The notes under the pieces: model-generated | What the model saw: the letters and a program-made list of their open reading frames with translations, nothing else | The model's database searches: none | What the model was told of the DNA's origin: nothing | Shown: piece by piece, positions 36,129-44,215 of the stretch | Layout of the letters: each line of letters opens with the position of its first letter | How positions within the stretch are numbered: the stretch's first letter is position 1 | Position numbers and translations under genes: made by a program | Assembly: GCF_002831565.1 (NCBI RefSeq) | Contig: NZ_CP025096.1 | Location: 7,493,014 to 7,557,013 of the forward strand | Direction: 5' to 3' | Length of the DNA stretch: 64,000 nucleotides | Source of the DNA: Spirosoma pollinicola | GTDB taxonomy: Bacteria; Bacteroidota; Bacteroidia; Cytophagales; Spirosomataceae

Positions 36129-36731
36129 ATGAAAGTTAAAGAAGCCAGTTTTTTCTGGACTAGTTATACAGACCTGATGACAAGTTTATTTTTTGTCATG
36201 CTAGCACTTTATGTACTAACAGTTGCTATCCTAAAGTATCAACAGAAAGCCACTGAGGAACAACTACAAAAAATAAAAGAAATACAGAATGCAACGCAAC
36301 AATTGCCCAGAAAATATTTTCAATACCAACCCGAATATAAACGATTTACGCTTAACCGACAAATTCAATTTCCACGAGGTAAAGCTGATATTCCAGTATC
36401 AGATTATGCCTATCTAATTACAGTGGGAAGAAGTATTCGACAGTTAGTCGATACGCTAAAAGTTAAATATAGCAATGAAAAAATAAAATACCTGATTGCA
36501 ATTGAAGGTATGGCCTCTAATGATCAGTATCTATATAATAATCAGCTAAGCTATCAGCGAGCACTAGCATTGCGAACGTTCTGGATTCAGCAAAACATTC
36601 GGCTTGACCCTACTATTTGTGAAGTAATAGTGGCAGGTAGTGGTATCGGGGGTGTCGGTAGAGAAATTAATGAAACAAAAAATCAAAGAATTCTAATTCA
36701 AATCATACCCAAAATTGGCGAAATCGAGTAA
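36129..36731 (+). CDS. MotB/OmpA-like protein (ZorB-like)
   Basis: 200 aa. One N-terminal span with the ion-channel aspartate (SYTDLMTSLFFVML, D15), as in MotB/TolR/ZorB. A short linker then leads to an OmpA-like peptidoglycan-binding domain (IAIEGMASNDQYLYNNQLSY, QRALALRTFW). It pairs with the MotA-like subunit at 32507 to form a presumed stator-type ion channel anchored to the cell wall. It is the last gene of the operon; about 190 bp later the inverted IS1 fragment begins. Confidence 0.85.
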   Translation: MKVKEASFFWTSYTDLMTSLFFVMLALYVLTVAILKYQQKATEEQLQKIKEIQNATQQLPRKYFQYQPEYKRFTLNRQIQFPRGKADIPVSDYAYLITVGRSIRQLVDTLKVKYSNEKIKYLIAIEGMASNDQYLYNNQLSYQRALALRTFWIQQNIRLDPTICEVIVAGSGIGGVGREINETKNQRILIQIIPKIGEIE

Positions 36732-36837
36732 CATATGTTAATGCTTTTTTGTCAGCTTGTTCTGAAGTCTTCGATGTATAAATGGGAGAGTAATCCATTT
36801 ATCAACTGTAAGTCACAGGTTACTAAATATAAACCTT

Positions 36838-36924
36838 CTAGTGCCTAACTTCCATACCTTGAACGAACAAGTCCAAATAGGTCTTGGACGGATTGGCTAA
36901 CTGTTTAAATAAGTGTGACAAGTC
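36838..36924 (-). pseudogene. Possible gene 3' fragment cut by IS1
   Basis: Read from the IS end, 28 codons stay open to a TAG: DLSHLFKQLANPSKTYLDLF then VQGMEVRH. The stretch looks protein-like, but no family was recognised. It would be the tail of a gene interrupted by the right-hand IS1. It could be chance. Confidence 0.3.
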
Positions 36925-37220
36925 GGTAGTGGCTTAATTGCGTTGATCGGCAAAGAAAAATTGATTGATAAACAGACCAATTGCTGTGTCGTGAACCACG
37001 ATTGATTTCGAATAGCAAATGGTTCTGCGTGTTAACCGTTTTAAGCGCGTTCGGAGGGTTAAATGCTTCCGTTCAAGACCTTGTAAAGAGGCTTTTCGAA
37101 CTAAGCGTAAGCGTTGATCTAAGCAATCAAAGTAAGCCCACCAGGAGTCCGTTATCCATCTGATTACCTCAATTTTGGCCTCCTCCAATAGATGTAATAA
37201 GTGACGAAATGTTTGGTTGG
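36925..37220 (-). mobile_element. IS1-family fragment, inverted relative to 20113-20894
   Basis: 296 bp matching the last 296 bp of the left IS1 (20599-20894) in inverted orientation. The compared stretches appear identical and encode the same protein tail. It starts at the right inverted repeat GGTAGTGGCTTAATTGCG and breaks off at GGTTGG, followed by CTAGCTAGCTAG. The left half and its terminal repeat are missing. Together the two copies bracket 16 kb. Confidence 0.9.
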
Positions 37221-37938
37221 CTAGCTAGCTAGTGCTGGTGGTGCTGGTGGTTGGCCTGTTTCTCGCCTTTGGCAGGAAAAAGTAAGGGCAACCCTGACCA
37301 AGCTTTAGCTGGTTAATCATTGCAGATTAATTAGCTACAGCTTGAGGTTAGTGTCAGTAAAGCGTAATCTATCTACGTTTAATTTATTGTTTAGGGTAGT
37401 GGCTAAGATCGGGAAGCTATGAGCAATCATAGTCGAAATGTACCATTTTCGAGGTCTCAAATTTCTACTGAAATTTATCGTCTTCTTCTAGAATAAATAC
37501 AAGTTATAATTTTACTTGATTCGTTCACGAAAACGCTTCTTTAGAAGGAGGCAATAAGGGTCTAACGTATTAAATTCATTTCATTATCATGTCGGCAAAA
37601 TGGTTTGCAACGAGAAGTGGACGAGCTTATCCATACCACATGGTAACTCAGAAGCGTACAATGCGGACAAGTTCGCTCAGCCGAAACGAATTGAACACTT
37701 CACCGAAGAACTACTTCGATAAATCTACATGGTGAGAGTAGTCCGGGCGGCACCTGACAGAAAGTAGGTATTCGACTGTTATTGGATACATATATTCCAA
37801 AATCTCCATATAGGCCTTATTCCTGCGACGGCTATAATTACGATAAACGGTCCGCCGTGGCGGTCGGAAATTTGCCCTCTCTGTTTGGTTATGCCCATAC
37901 TTGTCATCGGCAAGTGGGTTAATTTCAAATTACTATTA
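37221..37938. other. Degenerate stretch after the IS1 fragment
   Basis: Begins with CTAGCTAGCTAG and a TGCTGGTGG repeat at the truncation point. A 48-codon frame at 37589-37735 (+) has no recognisable content. A GC-rich palindrome CCGCCGTGGCGG at 37852 lies downstream of the minus-strand gene that follows and may aid termination. Nothing else was assigned. Confidence 0.4.
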
Positions 37939-38850
37939 TTATTCGACTGATTGATCAAATAATGGTGTAGGCTTTGGCTTTGACCTTCTCCGGGAAACCG
38001 CGCTCAGCGGTTCAATATTGGGCTGACCATTTAAGGTCGATGTCGATGCTTCGAACGACGCTGTACTATCTCCTTCAGGCCTTAATCGAGCATAAAGAGT
38101 GTATAGACCGGCCTGTGATTTGAGCCCGAATCTACCCAAGTACTTATCGATTTGTTTGCTTTGATACGGATGATTCCGCCTAATATGATCCGTGTCAACA
38201 AAAATGATGTTATACCGTGGTTGATTGATAGTACCGGTTCTATCTTTCTGCGGATTGAGCATGTGTTCCTGCTCATTGGCAAAATCCCCCTCCTCATTTA
38301 AGATAAACTTGTAGTTGAGCGTAACATACTTATGAACTCTTTCATAATTAGAGATGGCCATTTCAATCGTATCAACCTGAGCCATTAATTCCTTCCAGGC
38401 TGTTTGTTCCGATTGCCAGAGCGCGATATTAGCTTTGGCCTGGGTCAGCTCCGATCCTGACAGTTTATGAAGCTTGCTCAGCATCCGATCTTCTTTGGAA
38501 CCCAGATCATTGAGGTATAACTGGATCCGGGCAATTTTCTCATCTCTGGGTAGGTCTTTATCTTTAAGCACCCAGAATTTATGCTCCTTAAAGAAGCTCA
38601 TACGGACGGCGGGACGGCCGAAATTGACGATTTTGATGGAACGGCAATCAAAATCCGTAAAGCGGGTGAAATACGGCTGGTAGGCTGCATCTACAAAATG
38701 AATGGTTCCGGTATCGGCCCAGTCGCCCTCAATGTCCCAGCTATCCCGGTCCGCCCGTAATTTGGGAACCTGATTCATGACTTGGGTTAGATCCTCAAGC
38801 ATGAGCGCGTAATAGGCCGCGTCATATTGTTTTCTTTTCACCTGTGGCAT
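37939..38850 (-). CDS. Hypothetical plasmid protein
   Basis: 303 aa, soluble, with no signal peptide or span. A central helical region (about 110-175) is charged, and the C-terminus is Ser/Pro/Arg-rich and probably disordered. No family recognised. It lies near the replication origin, pointing away from rep, so a role in plasmid maintenance or transfer is possible but unproven. Confidence 0.65.
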   Translation of the reverse strand: MPQVKRKQYDAAYYALMLEDLTQVMNQVPKLRADRDSWDIEGDWADTGTIHFVDAAYQPYFTRFTDFDCRSIKIVNFGRPAVRMSFFKEHKFWVLKDKDLPRDEKIARIQLYLNDLGSKEDRMLSKLHKLSGSELTQAKANIALWQSEQTAWKELMAQVDTIEMAISNYERVHKYVTLNYKFILNEEGDFANEQEHMLNPQKDRTGTINQPRYNIIFVDTDHIRRNHPYQSKQIDKYLGRFGLKSQAGLYTLYARLRPEGDSTASFEASTSTLNGQPNIEPLSAVSRRRSKPKPTPLFDQSVE

Positions 38851-38986
38851 ACCAATTATCGAAATTTTGCCTGCAACGTCACGGATCGCGCCGTTGCAGG
38901 CCCGGACTGTCTGTTTAGCTACGGCCTAATTACTTATTTATTTAGTAGAGGAGCTGAAAAAATCCAAATGGGCTTTTACGGATGAA

Positions 38987-39178
38987 TTATTCCGGCCACT
39001 TCTCTAATCCAGCTGCAATACGTAAGGCGCGTTGTACATCCTCCCAATATAAGCCGCTTTCATAACCGTTATTGAGCCGATCACAAATTTCCAAGAAGTC
39101 ATTGGCTGATTCGAGTCGTCGCTGCTCCTCTAATTGCTGCTTATCTGGCTCGATGCTTGAATTGTCTACTGATTCCAT
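38987..39178 (-). CDS. Small acidic hypothetical protein
   Basis: 63 aa, acidic and helical (LEEQRRLESANDFLEICDRL, then W-E-D-V-Q-R-A-L-R-I). No family recognised. The start codon lies 37 bp from a perfect 33-bp palindrome that could be its operator. Coding status rests on its reasonable composition and tandem position upstream of the 303-aa gene (about 136 bp gap). Confidence 0.5.
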   Translation of the reverse strand: MESVDNSSIEPDKQQLEEQRRLESANDFLEICDRLNNGYESGLYWEDVQRALRIAAGLEKWPE

Positions 39179-39215
39179 TAAGGGTCAAAAGCATTTTCCT
39201 AAGACAAATATCTCT

Positions 39216-39248
39216 ATATTAAGTTTCGTTTCAAACGAAACTTAATAT
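39216..39248. promoter_or_regulatory. Perfect 33-bp palindrome next to the origin
   Basis: Arms ATATTAAGTTTCGTTT and AAACGAAACTTAATAT surround a single central C. It lies between the minus-strand small gene and the iterons. The core TTTCGTT / AACGAAA recurs as a palindrome at 51574-51589, suggesting one regulator for both sites. Confidence 0.6.
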
Positions 39249-39468
39249 TTGTTTGCTAACCTTCGGTTGAACTTTATTATTTTTTTGTCTCCAATCAAAA
39301 GTCCTTTTTTAGTTTTTTCACCCTATTGACCTTTTGATCTTTTATAATAGAGGAAAGAAAATAATAAAAATCTTTTAAATAATGATTTAGATATGATAAT
39401 AATAGGTTCCAAATTGGCCTTGCTAAAGCCTGCTAATCAAGTATTTACAGTGTGGATAACTGTGCTAT

Positions 39469-40172
39469 TGTAAGGAATTGTAGTGATTCGGTAAGGGATT
39501 ATAGTTGGTTTGTAAGGAATTATAGTTTTGAAAGTAAGGGATTATAGTCACAAATTGGCTCTACTGTAAGGGATTATAGTATCCTACTGTAAGGAATTGT
39601 AGTCGTGTGAAAATTAATAAAATGCAATTTTCAATTGGTGCTGGACAGGTCAAGTATAGGTAATGAATCAATCAATTTAATTATGGTAACTGTTTGATTT
39701 TAAGAAGTTTAGTATTCAAAATCGGTTATTTTTAGTACCTTATTGTAGCGTTACTTTGCAACGATGACAATGTATTTACTTCCATAATATACCCTAACTA
39801 TTTAATTATCAGATATATACTACCCTTACTGTAAGGAATTATAGTCATAGTTTGGTAAGAACTTTCCGAGTTAGCCGAGTCCATATAGCCGCCTCTGATT
39901 TACAAATTATAAAACATCAGTTTCCCTTTAGGCATTAATCAATCGTCTGTTTATCAAATGATTATGGCTCTATTGTAAGGTCGTATAGTAATCTATTGTA
40001 AGGAATTATAGTCGCTTTAAATGCGTAAAAATTCAGCGATTTCAGTGAAAAGACAAGCGAAATGAAGCGATGTAACGCGATAATTAAATGAAATTTCTAA
40101 AAAAAAATGTTTAATAGTTTGATATACAGTAAAATAAAGACGTTTTCAAATTCTATTGTAAGAAATTATAGT
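39469..40172 (+). repeat. Ten iterons, consensus TGTAAGG[AG]ATT[AG]TAGT
   Basis: Starts at 39469, 39490, 39511, 39533, 39565, 39588, 39830, 39974, 39997 and 40157. The copies at 39974 and 40157 are degenerate. All point the same way, toward rep. These are the presumed binding sites of the Rep protein. Confidence 0.9.
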
Positions 40173-40301
40173 CATTCAAAATATAGCTAATCAGGCTTTT
40201 ATGCATGGTAAGACGTATTTCACATTGCTGAGCCTTTAACCGTTATTCTATACGAAGAGTGTGAATTGTTATTTATATATCATTTAACAAACAACGTTAT
40301 T

Positions 40302-40348
40302 ATTGTAAGTACTTTTTTTGGGTTGCCTTACAATTTTCAGTAGATTTG
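40302..40348 (+). promoter_or_regulatory. rep promoter with overlapping inverted iteron half-sites
   Basis: TTTG at 40317-40320 and TAGATTTG at 40341-40348 fit the Bacteroidota -33 and TAnnTTTG -7 boxes with a 20-bp spacer. The inverted pair ATTGTAAG (40302) / CTTACAAT (40327) is built from iteron half-sites and straddles the -33 box, which suggests autorepression by Rep dimers. Confidence 0.7.
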
Positions 40349-40386
40349 TTCCAATTAATAAAGTCAAGTTACACAGCGTTAAGTAG

Positions 40387-41514
40387 ATGGCTAAGATTTC
40401 ACAGGACCCGGCAGTTCAGGAGCGTGGTACTCAGTTAACTTTAGACTTTGTTTCAACTACAGTTTCTTCTTACCCTAAGCCCGGTAAACCTACTCCGGCA
40501 ACTGTACCACACTCCTCCAATACTCTAGTACGGGAGCCGTTATTATTACTGGAAATTACCAAAAATTTCTCACTGCTGGAACGTAGGCTTTATATTCTGG
40601 TACTGCGTGAGCTGAAAAATCTTCAAAAAATCGAGCGTGAGCAAATCCAGCCTTGGACGGAGTTACGTTTTCAGTTTCATTATTCAGAAATCATCAATGG
40701 TCACACAAACGCCTCAATCAAAGCGCTGGTTGATAAAATACGTATGCGGGACATAAGCTGGACTGATCATGATAATCAAACCTACAAAAGCGTTGTAATT
40801 TTTCCGGAAACGGAGTATCAACGCAATAAGGGGACGATTATGCTAACCATGTACCATAAGGTAATCCCGCTATTTCTAGATTTAAGCCGTGGTTTTTCCA
40901 CCTACCAACTTGAACTGGCACTCGCGTTAACATCAGACTATGCCCAGGTTATTTATCCGTATATCGCTCGATTCCGTAAAACAAAAGTTTGGCGAATAAG
41001 CATTGATGAATTCCGTAGGATTGTTCGCGCAGAGGACAAATACAAGAACTTCGCCCATCTTCGTCAGAACGTAATTGATCCTGCTCTAGCGCAAATCAAT
41101 GCAATGACGGACTACAAAGTTAAGGTGAAAACAAAATTGCAGGGTCGAGCCATTATTGGCCTGGAATTTTCAATCAGCTACACATCAACGTTAACCGAGC
41201 CGGAAGAAGTTGTTAGCAAAGAAGATATTGCGCAGCAACTTGACGTTATTCTGGGAATGGAACCCACGGCCGCTGCGGAATACGTTGCCCGTGAACTTTC
41301 TTACTATTCCAGTTTGACGCAGGATCAGAAGAATCAGATTCTCGCTGGCGGGGAAAAATTGATGTCCTTTCTTCGGGCTAATTTATATGTGCAGACAGGG
41401 AACGTTAACAATCCAGATGCTTATATGGCGGAAGCGGTCTTTCATTTTAAGGATAAAGGTAAAAAATCCAAAGATTTCGTCTACGACGCTCAACCTACAG
41501 GAAGGATCAAATAA
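40387..41514 (+). CDS. rep: Plasmid replication initiator, Rep_3 / RepB family
   Basis: 375 aa. After a disordered N-terminus (about 1-50) come two winged-helix domains of the Rep_3 initiator type: LLEITKNFSLLERRLYILVL with FQFHYSEI, then ALALTSDYAQVIYPYIARFR, KVWRISIDEFRRIV and YKNFAHLRQNVIDPAL. The family binds iterons and melts the origin with DnaA, and this gene lies directly beside ten iterons and a DnaA box. The C-terminal 90 residues are extra and less conserved. No parA/parB gene was seen nearby. Confidence 0.92.
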   Translation: MAKISQDPAVQERGTQLTLDFVSTTVSSYPKPGKPTPATVPHSSNTLVREPLLLLEITKNFSLLERRLYILVLRELKNLQKIEREQIQPWTELRFQFHYSEIINGHTNASIKALVDKIRMRDISWTDHDNQTYKSVVIFPETEYQRNKGTIMLTMYHKVIPLFLDLSRGFSTYQLELALALTSDYAQVIYPYIARFRKTKVWRISIDEFRRIVRAEDKYKNFAHLRQNVIDPALAQINAMTDYKVKVKTKLQGRAIIGLEFSISYTSTLTEPEEVVSKEDIAQQLDVILGMEPTAAAEYVARELSYYSSLTQDQKNQILAGGEKLMSFLRANLYVQTGNVNNPDAYMAEAVFHFKDKGKKSKDFVYDAQPTGRIK

Positions 41515-41677
41515 TGGTACACCTAACGCTAATTCAAAGTTATTTTCTACATACATTGACGGGCCGCCAGGAGGATGTGACTAACTAAGCATGAACTGTT
41601 TGATTAATTTTAAAGAGGCAATTTGGCGAACGTCGTTATTTACTTAATTTAGTCAAACGCATCTATTTTCATTTATT

Positions 41678-42166
41678 ATGAAGCCCTCTGAAGAAACCTT
41701 TCTATTCAAACAGCTCTGTCAATTTGTTACCTCCACTTTAAGTCAATCTGACCGCTATTATGAATTTCCCGAAGTGGCCAGGAAGCGGATTGTTTCTTTT
41801 TTAGCCGCCTGTCTGATGGTAATCCTCTTAGCGACCGCCTGGGGAATTATGTACCTGGTAGCCAATGTACTGCCGGACAATCTACTAGGAGCTGCTCTAT
41901 ATACTAGCGCACTTTATGCAATGGTATGCGCTAATTTCTGGGTAGCCTGGCTGGTACTGACGCGCTTATCGATTATGATTAATTACCTGCCGAGTAGCTA
42001 TGGACCGTTGTTGATCAGTGGGGTCATGTTGATGTGGCTGATGTTATCAGTGAGTGATAGTTCTAACGCTGATCTGAATCAACATGAACGCTATGTTTTG
42101 GTGCTTGCCTGGGCGTTAACCTGTTTACGGCCTGCTTTATTTGCCCGCGTATCCCCCAACCAATAA
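41678..42166 (+). CDS. Four-span membrane protein
   Basis: 162 aa with hydrophobic spans near residues 40-62, 70-95, 107-125 and 138-150. The N-terminus is cytoplasmic and charged. No family recognised. First of a run of + strand plasmid genes with membrane segments that continues to 47774. Confidence 0.6.
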   Translation: MKPSEETFLFKQLCQFVTSTLSQSDRYYEFPEVARKRIVSFLAACLMVILLATAWGIMYLVANVLPDNLLGAALYTSALYAMVCANFWVAWLVLTRLSIMINYLPSSYGPLLISGVMLMWLMLSVSDSSNADLNQHERYVLVLAWALTCLRPALFARVSPNQ

Positions 42167-42237
42167 ATAACCAGACTGCAAGGGGTAGCAAAGAAGGGTG
42201 TCTAAAAAAGCAACCGCAACAGAACAGACAAATCATT

Positions 42238-42495
42238 ATGGCCAGGAGAAGACCCCGATCCCTTTTATCACCAGGCAAAGGGTTTGATGGCGGAGCCAAG
42301 ATCATGGGAACGGTTCTGATCAATTCTTTTAATATAGGCAAGGCCCTAACGAAAGCAGGGCAACGCTCGATGGCCAGGTCGACCAAATCAGCTGCTTACA
42401 GGAGGCCCTCAACTCCTCGTTCGAAAGGTTCGTCCAGCATCGGCTCCTGGCTGGTACTGGCCATTGCTCTATTCCTTTTCTTGATCCTTATGTAG
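42238..42495 (+). CDS. Small basic tail-anchored protein
   Basis: 85 aa. The first 65 residues are very basic (Arg, Lys, Ser), and the last 18 are a single hydrophobic span (WLVLAIALFLFLIL). The basic part could contact nucleic acid or acidic lipids at the membrane. No family recognised. A terminator-like hairpin lies 267 bp downstream. Confidence 0.55.
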   Translation: MARRRPRSLLSPGKGFDGGAKIMGTVLINSFNIGKALTKAGQRSMARSTKSAAYRRPSTPRSKGSSSIGSWLVLAIALFLFLILM

Positions 42496-42761
42496 TTCTC
42501 CGGTGAGGGCGGGGGCCATCTGAGCGGACCACCTCGGAGTTGCGCTCTGCTTGGCCTGTGGTGGCCCGGTCATAAATGCAACTACATCCTTAAAAATTAG
42601 ATTTTGATTTGTGCGATAGCAATTTGATCGGACTTAAAATATAATTTAAATTTCATTTAAATTAAACTAATTTAATCGAATTAATAGTACTTTTAATCAC
42701 TTAATCTGCCAGACGTTAAACCGCTGGTTTGCGTTGGCGGATATGGTGTGGATAGAATCAG
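42496..42761. other. Gene-free stretch ending in a terminator
   Basis: No open frame of note. GC-rich at first, then AT-rich (near 42620-42700), ending at the hairpin at 42762. A short untranslated RNA could be made here. Confidence 0.35.
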
Positions 42762-42797
42762 AAAGCAGGATGATAGTATTATCCTGCTTTTTTTTGC
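42762..42797 (+). terminator. Rho-independent terminator
   Basis: AGCAGGATGA and TTATCCTGCT form a stem with a short loop, followed by a run of eight T on the + strand. It would end transcription from 42238-42495 or from a small RNA, and it is also close to the stop of the minus-strand gene at 42810. Confidence 0.8.
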
Positions 42798-42809
42798 GAC
42801 CCAACAATT

Positions 42810-43010
42810 TTAGACTTCCATGACTGTATATCGCAGTTGAATGCAACCCTGGAGCTGCTGGTATCCATTGTGCTTAAGGTAATCCACTGTCCATCCTTCA
42901 CACTGTGACAGGTCTTCTAACCTATCATCTGTTAGACTGCCGACTAACTCTACAGGCTCTTGTAACACCTTAACTATAAGGCGCTCGCCCTGACCTACCA
43001 CTTTCCCCAA
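42810..43010 (-). CDS. Small hypothetical protein
   Basis: 66 aa, soluble, with a beta-like start (MGKVVGQGERLIVKVLQEP) and a charged middle (SLTDDRLEDL). No family recognised. It is the second of two short minus-strand genes (45 bp apart) set among + strand genes. Confidence 0.45.
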   Translation of the reverse strand: MGKVVGQGERLIVKVLQEPVELVGSLTDDRLEDLSQCEGWTVDYLKHNGYQQLQGCIQLRYTVMEV

Positions 43011-43055
43011 CCAGATTACCAGTAAGTGTCCCGGCTGAAGCCTTAAGAGCGCCTG

Positions 43056-43247
43056 TTAATGCCAGGGTTTTTTTTTATACCATTCTTTCTTCCGTAAGGT
43101 GGCCGTTCGTTTACCCGCTTTGACCGCTTCGAAGGTGGTCGTATAGGCCGCATAATCAGGCCGTTGCTGGCCCTGATACGCAAAATACATGGTCAACTGC
43201 AGACGTACCCTAGGGAGTGCCGGAATGAATTCTGATCCAGTAGTCAT
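43056..43247 (-). CDS. Small basic hypothetical protein
   Basis: 63 aa, aromatic and basic at the C-terminus (KEWYKKKPWH). No family recognised. It is upstream of the 66-aa gene on the same strand. Coding status is inferred from the pair arrangement. Confidence 0.45.
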   Translation of the reverse strand: MTTGSEFIPALPRVRLQLTMYFAYQGQQRPDYAAYTTTFEAVKAGKRTATLRKKEWYKKKPWH

Positions 43248-43359
43248 AATATGAGTCGGCCGGTTACTGAAAATTATGGCGTTAAAAACGACAAAATATT
43301 AGGATGTAAAAATATTTAAAATTTATTTTAATAGTCACAAAAGAAATGAATTTTAGATA

Positions 43360-43977
43360 ATGACACTGGCTCAACACTGGCTTATCGGTATACTGCTACT
43401 TCTGCTGGGGATATGGTTACTTTGGGTCTGGTTTAGCTTCGAACCCGATTTGACCAAAAACCCCAGGAGTTTGCAATTTGCCAGCTCAGCGGCTTACACT
43501 GATTTCCTGACCTTGGCTAAACCTAACCTGGAAGCCCGGCGTCTGAGGTTTTTAAAACAGGTAGACTGTCCCATTTTCGTTGAAATTGTCAAGCTTGGCT
43601 TTCGCCGTTTGGTTACCGACGATCTACAGGTTGAGCTAGCTACTGACAAATTAGCCTTCACTGTTTTTGCCCTAAAAGGGACTAATGGGGAACGGATGCT
43701 GGTTGCCTGTTGCCAAGGTTCCCTCCGCAAAAACCCTACCTGGGTCAACGAGTTCGGCCACCTGTGTCAGCTCAATCAAGTCGGTGGTCTTTTTATCCAT
43801 CTGGGGGTGACCAACCGTTGCCACGGGGTACACCTTAGCTGTACCTGCTCGATACACCTACTATCGGGCAGCCGCCTAATCAATTTACTGACTCGTCAGG
43901 ATAATCGATTGGCCTGGCTCTTCCAGGTGCTGGAAACAAACCTATCTACGCCTATATCAGCTCGTATTACCACTTAA
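43360..43977 (+). CDS. Membrane-anchored protein, possibly degenerate restriction-endonuclease-like fold
   Basis: 205 aa. One N-terminal span (about 8-28). The soluble part reads DLQVELATDKLAFTVFALKG, then RMLVACCQGS ... VNEFGHLCQLNQVGGLFIHLG and a closing SGSRLINLLTRQ. That order of strands resembles Mrr-type endonuclease-like domains, but the catalytic Lys (expected near ACCQ) is missing. If so, it is an inactive nuclease fold; this is a weak structural guess. Twelve bp separate it from the next gene. Confidence 0.5.
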   Translation: MTLAQHWLIGILLLLLGIWLLWVWFSFEPDLTKNPRSLQFASSAAYTDFLTLAKPNLEARRLRFLKQVDCPIFVEIVKLGFRRLVTDDLQVELATDKLAFTVFALKGTNGERMLVACCQGSLRKNPTWVNEFGHLCQLNQVGGLFIHLGVTNRCHGVHLSCTCSIHLLSGSRLINLLTRQDNRLAWLFQVLETNLSTPISARITT

Positions 43978-43988
43978 CTAGCTATATA

Positions 43989-44183
43989 ATGAAATCCAGC
44001 TCACTTACCCAAAACCGGCCTTACCGGGTCTGGCTTTTTAGATTGGTTGCCATCGTTCTGTTTTGCCTGCTCGGGGGGGTAAGCATTGCGCATTTTATTG
44101 TCCATGTGTGTGCCAAGCAGCATCCTGCCCCACCTGCTAAACGCCCTGTTCAGACGCTTTACCGGATTCACTTGACTTTTTAA
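43989..44183 (+). CDS. Small single-span protein
   Basis: 64 aa with one hydrophobic segment (LFRLVAIVLFCLLGGVSIAHFI, split here by context) and a basic tail with a PAPPAKRP run. No family recognised. It sits between the membrane-anchored protein at 43360 and the ClpP-like gene at 44216, spaced 11 and 32 bp, so probably in one operon. Confidence 0.5.
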   Translation: MKSSSLTQNRPYRVWLFRLVAIVLFCLLGGVSIAHFIVHVCAKQHPAPPAKRPVQTLYRIHLTF

Positions 44184-44215
44184 CCAGGGTTGTTTGCCCA
44201 TTAGATCCGACGACT

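Larger units (their letters stand above)
39451..40348. other. Plasmid replication origin (oriV)
   Basis: Combines a perfect DnaA box (TGTGGATAA at 39451-39459, the complement of TTATCCACA), ten iterons of consensus TGTAAGGAATTATAGT, AT-rich spacers, and the rep gene just downstream. The first four iterons are spaced 21-22 bp apart, two helical turns, as in classic iteron plasmids. The wider gap from 39179 to 40386 contains no gene. Confidence 0.88.

Noticed and set aside
24316..36731. Calling the operon a Zorya defence system
   Set aside because: Only the MotA-like and MotB-like genes correspond; no ZorC, ZorD helicase or ZorE nuclease is present, and the other genes are unlike Zorya.
37589..37735. 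48-codon open frame after the IS1 fragment
   Set aside because: No recognisable content, in a degenerate region.
39469..40172. CRISPR array
   Set aside because: The repeats are short, irregularly spaced and adjacent to rep and a DnaA box, which fits iterons. No cas gene was found.
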